This document shows, piece after piece, positions 23,824 through 32,572 of a stretch of 64,000 nucleotides of DNA. The notes beneath the pieces were generated by a model, which made no database searches, was not told where the DNA came from, and saw only the letters and a list, made by a program, of their open reading frames with translations. Source of the DNA: Hymenopus coronatus (Eukaryota > Arthropoda > Insecta > Mantodea > Hymenopodidae); assembly GCA_030762935.1 (NCBI GenBank), contig CM060884.1, positions 73,349,196 through 73,413,195 on the forward strand. Reading direction: 5' to 3'. The translations under genes were made by a program, and so were the position numbers. Positions within the stretch are counted from its first letter, which is position 1. Each line of letters opens with the position of its first letter.

Positions 23824-24540
23824 TAATAAACATCTTAAACTTATGATGGATATTAAACATTATATCACTTGTGTTTTACGGACATTATGTCATTACACAC
23901 TGCTTACATCCTTATATACAAAGGCTGATCATTGAGAATACACACTAAAGGAACGATCCTGTGAAGCATGATTCGCTGGCGGGCAGGGAAACAGACGGAG
24001 TATTTGGATAAGGATTAAGAACCTACTCTGTGATATTGAGAGAAAACAAATAACTACGCAATGCACGGAGAAGGTTTCTCTGGTAATACAATCTAGGCTA
24101 AAATCGAAGTGGGGTAGGGAGCAATACATTAAAACGATACAAACTTTAGACAAGAGCTTGCATGAAATAAATTAGGTGCACGACAGATGATACAAATTAC
24201 TGACGAGAATGGTATGAGAATCTGCCCCATTTGCGCTCCATATCTTTGCTAGTTGCAGGGGTACGGAGAAATGGGAGAAAAGTATTTACCGCGATGTTTT
24301 ACCACCGCGAATATAGAGTTAGATGCATGTTGGACGCTACTGGCAGACATGCAAGACGCGGAGGGACAGGTAAATTTATGCTTAAGGAGAGACAGCCGAC
24401 ATATGAGAAGACTGATTCTGGGGTTAGGGGGTGCATAATAACATTTTATATACACATATATTTTGTCATCCTTTTATGTTATTGTTTTGTTTAGGGTTAA
24501 TATTGTGTGTATATATAAACAAATTCACTTAAGATATATT
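23824..24540. other. Unassigned DNA
   Basis: Open frames up to 87 codons around 24231-24494 overlap on both strands and are not recognised. No repeat is seen. Confidence 0.3.
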
Positions 24541-24798
24541 TTCGTTGGTTTGAAAGTGCTGCCCTCCAAGCTACGTCTTCAGTTCAGGGAAAAGGTGAAA
24601 GTCGCTGGGTGCCAGGTCAGGACTGTACGGTGGATGATTAGAAAATGTCCCATTGAAATTGTTCAAGGAGCCGATGGGTTGTGTGGACGAGCGTTGTCAT
24701 GGATCAACACAATTTCTCAAGTCAGCATTACTCTTCGTTTGTGTTGAATGGCTCTCCGCAAGCGTCGTAATGTATAAAGATCTTCAAAATAACGTTGA
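24541..24798 (-). mobile_element. Fold-back mariner fragment with the same junction as at 20.56 kb
   Basis: It matches the left arm of the 20.1-kb element (TTCGTTGGTTTGAAAGTGC onward) and crosses the same inversion point (CGTCGTAATGTATAAAGATC) into TTCAAAATAACGTTGA. RF-A sequence then starts at 24805. Both outer ends are lost. Confidence 0.8.
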
Positions 24799-24804
24799 GG
24801 GAGT

Positions 24805-25568
24805 AATTACTTTCTCTACACGTAATATGTACATAGTATATAGCGAAGCACCCAAAAATTCCATACCCAGATTTCACTGGAAATGCATGTTTTGAGACGC
24901 CTTGAATCCAAAAAGAGCACATTTAGCAAAATGTATGTGAATGTGTTTGTCTTAAATACGAAACTTGGTATTTAAGTTCAGTATATTCCAAGGATGCAAC
25001 ACAAAGATTTTCAAGAAATTGCCCCACACTCAGCTGGGAAAGTTATCGAAAACGTTGATATTCTTTCTCATAATGATTTTGATGAAAATGTCGTGTGTTA
25101 AAGATATTTATATAACGAATAGCATGTATATCTTGAATGTTCTGGGAATAGCCTGTGAAAGTATCTTTATTCGAGATGAATTTTTTGGAATTTCACATAA
25201 CTGCTAAACCGTAACAGATAGACAAACATCTAAAAAAAATCAGAGCTTGTTAAAACACACAATTTATCTTATATACACTTCTTCGTGGAGTTGACGTTTT
25301 TAGAAATTCCTTGTTATTGATTTGTTTTAAATACTCGCTTTTGTCATACGATAAAGTGTCAACGCTTGGCCACGCAAAGAATCGGATTTCAATCCCATAG
25401 CAACCACATTTTAAAACATTTGACTGCCGGTTTAGTCTAGTGTATTCCCTTCTACTTATAAAGAACTAAGTAATAAGACCGTTTCTGCTAATTGTAGCTC
25501 GAGTAGCGTGAAACAGAAGAATAAGCTTTTTAACAATAATTTTTACAGAGATGTGGAGAAAATCATAT
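24805..25568 (-). mobile_element. RF-A element, old copy, start end eroded
   Basis: It runs from TAATTACTTTCTCTACACG to ACAGAGATGTGGAGAAAATCA and is diverged like the 15.3-kb copy. It has inserted into, or recombined with, the mariner fragment. Confidence 0.75.
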
Positions 25569-25584
25569 TTTATTTATGACAATA

Positions 25585-25770
25585 GTTTAGCTCCACTCAA
25601 GCACTTATCGGCTCTGACATTAGTTGTGATTAAGTGAACTACCAGCATTCGACAGGCAACCGCTCAGAAAACCAGTGAATAGATATGTGGGCCGCGGGAA
25701 TCGAACCCGGGAACCCCGAATGTGAGCCACAGACGCAGGGGTCTTGAGCTATTGCACTCGATAGAACGAA
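25585..25770 (-). repeat. tRNA-like SINE fragment
   Basis: The reverse strand contains GGGTTCCCGGGTTCGATTCC, a strong B box, and GCAATAGCTCAAGACCCC upstream of it as a possible A-box region. It resembles no tRNA gene fully, so I call it a tRNA-headed repeat. Confidence 0.5.
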
Positions 25771-25827
25771 GATATGAGTATGAACATTTTGGATACTGGA
25801 AGATGTGGTTTTACTTTATAACACTGA

Positions 25828-25828
<1 letters not shown>

Positions 25829-25873
<45 letters not shown>
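25829..25873 (+). repeat. TAA microsatellite
   Basis: About 15 trinucleotide units. It reads as poly-Asn or poly-Leu in flanking open frames, which are not genes. Confidence 0.95.
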
Positions 25874-25875
<2 letters not shown>

Positions 25876-26159
25876 TTGCTGTTTCTAGACATGGCAGTAT
25901 ATAACTGCTTCCTTGCTCAACAACTGCCTCACTGCGAAATGACCTGAGTCCAGCAGCAGTGCTTCCAGCTAGGCCATACTCATTGCGCCTCACGTCTTAT
26001 TAACTGCCTCGCCCTTTCAGACATAGTGCCACTCTGCCTTATACAAATGATTCACACGTACAAAACTAGTGTTCCCAAAATGAAGCTCTTTATACTGACA
26101 ACAAAGTATGTACACTCACGTGCAGAACATTGTCTGTAATTGAATGGAGCTATTATCTA

Positions 26160-26410
26160 GAAAATCTTCATCCATGGAAGATACCACACTTAAATATCAA
26201 GTTTGGTATTTAATGGACTTAGTGTTTTTGAACTACGCTGTCCACACACACACCCATACTTACACACGGATCTTTTTCTGAAAAAGCTCTTTTAAGATTC
26301 AGGGGAGCCCAACTCATGTACTTCGGGTGAAATCTCGGTATCGAATTTTTGGGTGCAATACAATACCTTCTCTATACACTATATACATATTACGTATAGA
26401 GAAAATAAAA
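26160..26410 (+). repeat. RF-A 3'-end fragment
   Basis: AAAATCTTCATCCATGGAAG through the palindrome, CA tract and hairpin to AGAGAAAATAAAA. Confidence 0.8.
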
Positions 26411-26514
26411 GGTATTAACAACATCGGAAATTTGGCACTATGTACGTTGTAGAAAATGTGATAGCTGTTTATATTGAATGTTCAATGAATGGAAGGAGGA
26501 AATGTGACCTATTT

Positions 26515-26865
26515 CTTTTAGAAAGCATTCTGTAAGTTCGTTTAGGCCAGGAAGCCACTGAACATAGAACTTGTCAAGGCATTTACATGTATACATATAT
26601 ACTATGAAAAACATGTATTTACATGTATATTTATATACTATGAAAAAAAAGAAAACAATGTATAAAGCTCTAGTGCTAAAAGCACGGTAACAAAAACGCT
26701 GAATAGACATATAATCAAAACATTTGCTTTTGAGGCCTGTGTCACTGCCCTGTACCTAACGTGCTCTATAAAAGCATATGTACTTTCTTTTTTGCATGCA
26801 CATATACCCAAAGCATATCAAAATTAGTGCTTAAATGTATAAATAAGTATAATTTCATTGTGTAC
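26515..26865 (+). repeat. Interspersed repeat F, copy 1
   Basis: It shares AGAAAGCATTCTGTA, GGCCAGGAAGCCACTGAACA and AAAGCTCTAGTGCTAAAAGC with 29010-29310, in the same order. No coding frame. An internal ACATGTATTTACATGTATA stretch is duplicated. Family unknown. Confidence 0.7.
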
Positions 26866-27125
26866 TGTCATATGATAGTTCTTTAGTTATCGACACAATG
26901 GTTATTACTAGTAATTATATAAAACTAAAATATGATTATCATATTATGTACTTTTCTAAATTTCAACAAACTACAATATATATTTACAAATATGTTATAT
27001 AATTTACAAAGTATCAATGCACAAGTTTACAATTATATACTAGAGTGAAAAATATCAAAGCATTAGGCTTCACAGACCTTGTGCCATTGCTAAATACTAA
27101 AAATGCATTTGACTTGCATACGTGC
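26866..27125. other. AT-rich unassigned DNA
   Basis: Nothing recognisable. Confidence 0.3.
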
Positions 27126-27138
27126 ATGCATACATGCA

Positions 27139-27411
27139 TGCGTCCATCCATCCATCCATCCATCCATCCATCCATCCATCCATCCATCCATCCATCCAAC
27201 CATCCATCCATCCATCCATCCATCCATCCATCCATCCCATCCCATCCCATCCCATCCCATCCCATCCCATCCCATCCCATCCCATCCCATCCCATCCCAT
27301 CCCATCCCATCCCATTCCATCCATCCACCCATCCATCCACCCATCCATCCATCCATCCATCCATCCATCCATCCATCCATCCATCCATCCATCCATCCAT
27401 CCATCCATCCA
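27139..27411. repeat. Composite microsatellite CCAT / CCCAT / CCAT
   Basis: Tetranucleotide CCAT units flank a central block of pentanucleotide CCCAT units (about 27232-27315). All six frames are open over most of it, giving IHPS and DGWM-type peptides that are not real proteins. Confidence 0.95.
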
Positions 27412-27419
27412 GGGTGTTT

Positions 27420-27918
27420 CAAAATGACAACCAAACGCAGATTTTGTTAGTGATACCGTACGTAATACGTGAATATAATTTTGAGCTCTAATTTCGGCAC
27501 TTACAAAAACTGCCATCAAATCACCATGGATTAAGCATTAATACATAGTCAAATGGTACGTGCCTGGCCCACTCCAAGAGAGATGCCGGTTGGTAGCGAA
27601 GGTCCCAGTTGCGTGGTGTAGGCGTAGTTTGATAGACACGCAGGCGCAGCACAAGTCACCTTAGTAATGGAAAACGTAGCATGTGGGTTTTGTTATGTGT
27701 TTCGTATAACACGTTCTGTGGTTGTTTACGTGATGTATGACAATCGTTGTTCTTTTGCTGCCTAATCCTAAGTGTGTGCGATTTTTAAACACACACGAAA
27801 CTTTAAATAGAAGAGTTTGAAAGTTGCGACATCAAGTTTCGGACAAGTCAAAGTGTAAGCTAATCGACTGCTATCTTCGTTTGGTATCGTTGTGAAACAG
27901 CCTGTGTGTATGTGTGTG
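27420..27918. other. Unassigned DNA
   Basis: No gene or known repeat recognised. It ends in a GT/CA run at the edge of the next mariner. Confidence 0.3.
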
Positions 27919-28165
27919 TACACACACACACGAGGGTTGGGGCAAAAGTCATGGCAACTTTTTATTTTCTTGAAGTTAACAGTCCGGTTGGAAAATGTGA
28001 CATATACAGACGAAAGGTCTAGGTTTTAACTACATCTGTGAACAATGAATAGCACTGAATATTATAACGTACTAATTTATCACGGCACTACACAGGCAAT
28101 TTGGCCTTCACGGTGCAAAACAATGACAAAACAGTACACATATAGTTGACATGACAAACCTGGGC

Positions 28166-28411
28166 CTAAAGACCCTCGAAGTAGTTTTCCTGCGCTGTCA
28201 CCACACGCTACCACGTCGGTCCCGAACGTTGCTCATCACTGGTTGACACAGGTCCTTGCTGAAACTTTCCTACCCACTGTGCTACTGTACAGTAAGGTAG
28301 GTCATTATTCCCAAGGGCTTCCACTAATTCACTGTGACATTCCATCGCATTTCTCCTTCAGAGAACGGCTATTTTAATGTAAGCGCACTGCTCAACACGG
28401 GTTACTTCCAT
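28166..28411 (-). pseudogene. Mariner transposase with internal deletion (HTH fused to last codons)
   Basis: Reading the reverse strand from the ATG at 28411, the frame gives a mariner N-terminal HTH region (MEVTRVEQCAYIKIAVL, then ELVEALGNNDLPYCTVAQWV) followed almost directly by the C-terminal ENYFEGL and stop. The catalytic core with all three Asp residues is deleted near 28205, yet the flanks stay in the same frame. There are also in-frame stops at codon 18 (TGA) and at the deletion point (TAG). The ENYFEGL ending fits my memory of one insect mariner clade. It could at most have made a DNA-binding fragment before these stops arose. Confidence 0.6.
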
Positions 28412-28527
28412 CTCGCACGACACTCACCAACAAACTGATTTTACAGCCCTCGCTGCGCTACTACCATCTAACACAGAGTCATCTGTTGTTCTGCATACAC
28501 ACTATGCTTGTAGAAATTCCACACGAC

Positions 28528-30010
28528 ATAGGGTAAGGTCGGAGGAATCCGGTCAAAAATTGGAAAAGTCTTCATGACTGACAAGTCTTTAATATAAACT
28601 TCGATTACTTTATATGCTGAAAAACCGTAGTCTTTTATGACTACATTTCAATATTTGAGAATGCATAAATACTATCCAGCATTATATATAGTGAGTTTGT
28701 TAATAGTGCTGCATGACCCTATACGCCCTCCTCAAGTTGGATGAATCGGGTCAAAGAGATAGGTGAATAGTGTCAGTAGAAATATTAAAATATCATTCGA
28801 CAACAATACATTTCCCGCAGAAAAATGTTATTCTTACTCACAAGACCATGATATCATTCTTTTCGCTTTCCTTGGCACTGAAGTGAGTCACTATGTTTGA
28901 CGGATAAAGGGGATCATTGTATTTTGTCTTGCAGAGTTCACAAGATGCAATTTTATCATCGCCTTCATCGCTTCCTAATGATTCAGGTGATGTAAGTATT
29001 AGATTAGATTAGATGAGAAAGCATTCTGTAGGTTCTTTTAGGCCAGGAAGCCACTGAACATAGAACTTGTCAAGGGATATACATGTATACATATGTTTAT
29101 ATACTATGAAATATAATGTATAAAGCTCTAGTGCTAAAAGCACGGGTTACAAAAAACAGAATGACATATAATCACACCATTTGCATTTAAATTGCTCTAT
29201 AAAAACATATTCACTTCTTTTTTTTTTTTTTTTTGCATGCATATAAAAACAAAGTATCAAAAATTAGTACTAAAATAAATAAATAAATATAATTTAACTA
29301 TATGTAACACTGATGCAATATCAGATGATCGTTTTCTTATTATTGATCTGAGTAATGTTTTGTTGCTGAGGAAACAGTTTTCTTTTCTTTTGCTGTCTCT
29401 CTATGGTCTCTAGAATATTTTCTGGAGAAATCAGAAAATATGTTATTTTCCTCATGCCTGAACGGTTTGTTATGATTTTGTTTGGAAATGTTAATAAGTC
29501 ATAACTCGTAACGAGGTCGAAGCGGATGGAAATCAGTTCTCTTCCTGTCCTGGATTTGCTGACGCTACTCAGTTTACAAGTTCTTTTAGGCAGTGAATAT
29601 CCATGGTGCGACATAGAACCAGAGGGAGAAATTCTTGTTTAGTCATTAACTGGATAGATGCTTTCAGCATTCGTCCCTGTGGCTGCCTTCATTCGTACTA
29701 CCCAGAAAATCTCCAAGAATAAGTTTATTTTGCTTTCTGGTCACTATCGTTACCATAGTTCACTTTAAAGGACTTAAAACGGCATACCAGCGGCTGCAAG
29801 GGATGTGTGGTGTGGCTATTTTGTTATTTGCTTCACAGAATCGGAGAGTTCCCAAACTTTTATGTGATATATGACCAAATGCAGAGTCCAGGAATAATCC
29901 AAATGAGTGTTAAAGTGTTTACGCCACATCAGAATTTCTTCTTCATTAATCTATCCGACATTGTGACCAACGACTCTTTAATTGCATTCTGATGTCATCT
30001 GCTTCTCACT
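28528..30010 (-). pseudogene. Possible pogo-like transposon remnant
   Basis: At 28528-28556 the sequence AGGGTAAGGTCGGAGGAATC resembles the terminus type of the pogo element at 42.9 kb (GAGTAAGGTCGGGTAATGTC); a related motif, GGATGAATCGGGTCAAAG, lies near 28740. On the reverse strand at about 29740-29810 broken frames give HPLQPL followed by FKSFKVNYG, recalling the LQPLD...FKPLK block of pogo transposases, with the catalytic Asp replaced. The reverse frame 29321-29614 (97 codons, including SPENILETIERQQKKRKL) could be its C-terminal tail. Repeat F is inserted between. The evidence is suggestive only. Confidence 0.35.
29010..29310 (+). repeat. Interspersed repeat F, copy 2
   Basis: Second copy of the repeat at 26515-26865, same strand, with a poly-T run of about 17 at 29218-29235. 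Confidence 0.7.
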
Positions 30011-30494
30011 GAGAAGTGTTTTTCGCTTGCATTTCCCCATTTATAATAAACAAAAAAACAAAACAAAAAAAAGAGAGAAAAAAACGAAGAATTGACTTAA
30101 AATAGTGACGCTTTTCACCCGCAAATTCACCCCCATTTGCCTGAAATGCAGGATTTCATTTTTACAATGTTGGTACACTTGCACAACAAAGACATGGTGA
30201 GAAAACCGTCAAAACTTGAACAGAAAGCATTAGATTAACAGACACTAATGCTCAATAAATAATTCATAGAACTATTCCAACAAATTCGATATAACTTGTA
30301 TACTATTTTAAAGAGGGAAAACAAATACGAACTCGCCTCAAACAGCACATGTTTACAAAGGAAACTACATAACAATTAAACACGTCTCACTCTGATTTCT
30401 TATTCTAATCTCTGGAAGAAGTTGTAATTGTTATCGCTAGATGGCAATAGTTACTTCACTATTTCTTGTTTGGTAGCGAGACGAAATATAAAAC
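30011..30494. other. Unassigned DNA
   Basis: A-rich stretch at 30045-30095. No second end for the pogo-like remnant was found here. Confidence 0.3.
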
Positions 30495-31340
30495 ATCTGA
30501 TGTGTTCCATTCACATGACTTTCTCTGTATCACTGCAACAAATAATTCTATTTACTTTATCTAATGGAGCAAAAATTAGCAGAAATTATTCTTATTACTT
30601 GCTTTCTTGTTAGTAGAAGCGAAATAAGGGAGTACCATTAGGTTAAAGTGATAGTCAAAAGCTGGCTGCTCTGCGACTGAAGTTCCTTTGTTTGTATGGA
30701 CACGAGTTCACAAAGTCCTGTATGAGAAAGGTATAAGTCTTTATAGCTGAAAAAAAACAAGGAATATCTCAAAAACAACCAACTCCACGAAAAAAAATGT
30801 ATATCGTGTAAATTGTGTGTTTTAAGGTGCTCTACATTTTTTGTGTGGTAAGTTTTTGTCCATCTCTTACGGTTTAGCAGTTATGCAAAATTCTGTAAAA
30901 TTGACCAAGAATAAAGTAGTCTTCAGAGACTATTCCCAGGAAATTCCAAATATGCATTTTATTTGTGAGGTAAATATCTTTAATATACGATATTTTAATC
31001 AAAATCGTTAGAGCCATTTTTTAGAAAATCAACATTTTCGAAAAAAGTTCCATGTAAAGGGTAGTTTGGAGTGTGGGGATTTTTCTCAAAATCTTCGTGT
31101 CGCATCCCTGGAAGATACCAAACTTAAATATCAAGTTCGGTATTTTACCGACTATTCGTTTTTGAGTTATCGTGTTCACAGTCACACAGACACACACGGA
31201 CCTTTTTCTGAAAATACTTTTTTTGGATACAGGGGATCCTAAAACATATATTTCCGGTGAAATTTAGGCATCAAATTTTTGTTGGAGTGCAATACTTTCT
31301 CTATACACTATATACATAGCACGTATAGAGAAAGTAAAAA
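30495..31340 (+). mobile_element. RF-A element, full length, inside a mariner
   Basis: ATCTGATGTGTTCCATTCAC to AGAGAAAGTAAAAA. The mariner TIR starts a few bases later (31344), so the RF-A copy arrived after the mariner. Confidence 0.85.
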
Positions 31341-31376
31341 ACTAGTTGCCATGACTTTTGTCCCAACCCTCATGTA

Positions 31377-32167
31377 TATATACTTTCTGAAGTAACTAAT
31401 TCAAACACAATAATGGTTGCAAGTATAGACGCCACTTTCCTACAGTATTACTTTGGTGAGCGTCAGAAGCATATGACAATCCCAGTTGAAGCAGCATCAC
31501 AAATCAGCACTGCAGTCTGGTGGGAATGTTCACGTTGTGCGGTGCCGTCAACAATCGCCTAAGTGGGCGCTTCGCCTGCGGCGTCCGCTTAAGGTATTAA
31601 AGCCCTAATTGAAGTCTCTTCTGCGTGCATTAATCCCCGCCCCACTCCAATCGTTTGCGGCAAGAGACAAAATCTTGTTCGGCCGTTTCCATAGCACAAA
31701 GCTAACGTGTAGCGGTAAACGTGGGGCCAAAATCATCCTTCCTGCGTCGTAATAAAAGAGCCAAGTGTTTGAAGAACACATCCGTGACTCTTTTCCTTAC
31801 AGCTTATTTTCTTGTGTCCTGATACAGTTTAAAAGATTGGTGTGTTTTATTCTCATTACTTTACATTGCAATCTGCTTACAGATTAGACACAAAGTCCAA
31901 CACCAGGATGTAGATGAAGTCAGTAATTATATTTATTGATCACTCTATATAATCATTAATACATTTATTTACAAAGCTTAACTCTGAGATTGAATTTTTC
32001 AATGATGTCAATTTTACATAATTTACAATTAAACATGTTCCTAAAAACCAATATGTGCAGTATACATTCTTATAATATTTATGTGTACAGATTGATTCAA
32101 AAATACTTTCACAAAAATTGGAGACTGCTTCCTTACAGCCAATTAAGAAAAAATGTTCACATACGCT
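31377..32167. other. Unassigned DNA with a GC-rich hairpin
   Basis: 31400-31800 is GC-richer than average. TAAGTGGGCGC at 31560 and GCGTCCGCTTA at 31581 can pair (9 of 11, two G-T) around a short loop. No frame of interest. Confidence 0.35.
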
Positions 32168-32230
32168 TACGAGGGTCGGCTGATAAGTCCCGGGCCTCTC
32201 AATGAAAACCGCATTTAAAAAAAAATGGCT

Positions 32231-32569
32231 CTATTTCTCAACATAATCTCCAGAAAGGCTAATACATTTCTGATATCGATGTTCCAATTTAATTAAACCA
32301 TCTCTGTAGTGGGATTTATCAAGGTCCTCGAAATAGCTGTTTACCGCATCAATGACCTCCTCGTTGCTGTGAAATCTTCGTCCTCCAAAAAATTTGTTGA
32401 GGTTTGGAAACAGGTGGTGGTCACTGAGGACTAGATCTGGTGAATATGGTGGATGTTCATGCAATTCCAACTTTAATTTGCACATTTTTCCCATTGCAAT
32501 GACTGAACGATGGGCCGGAGCACTGTCGTGATGAAACAAGATATATAGGCCTATATGATGGTACCGCAT
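32231..32569 (-). pseudogene. Mariner transposase, C-terminal fragment
   Basis: The reverse frame of 112 codons contains FHHDSAPAHRSV (second catalytic Asp) and YSPDLVLSDHHLFPNL (third Asp, in mariner context) and ends ...GDYVEK. The first Asp and the whole HTH domain are missing because the 54-bp array starts at about 32573. The third-Asp motif reads PDLVLSD instead of the usual PDLAPSD. It cannot be active; the element would need a transposase supplied by another copy. Confidence 0.85.
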
Positions 32570-32572
32570 AAC

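Larger units (their letters stand above)
27921..31374 (-). mobile_element. Mariner deletion derivative carrying nested insertions
   Basis: The outer ends are inverted repeats: GAGGGTTGGGGCAAAAGTCA from 27932 and its inverse at 31344-31371 with one mismatch in the part compared. TA lies next to each end (27919-27920 and 31375-31376); the left end has gained extra CA units. Between them are a deleted transposase (28166-28411, reverse), a pogo-like remnant (about 28528-30010), repeat F copy 2 and an RF-A copy (30495-31340). It is a layered nest of insertions. Confidence 0.7.

Noticed and set aside
27014..27519. Histidine/proline/serine or Met-Asp-Gly-Trp repeat proteins
   Set aside because: They are translations of the CCAT/CCCAT microsatellite, open in many frames on both strands.
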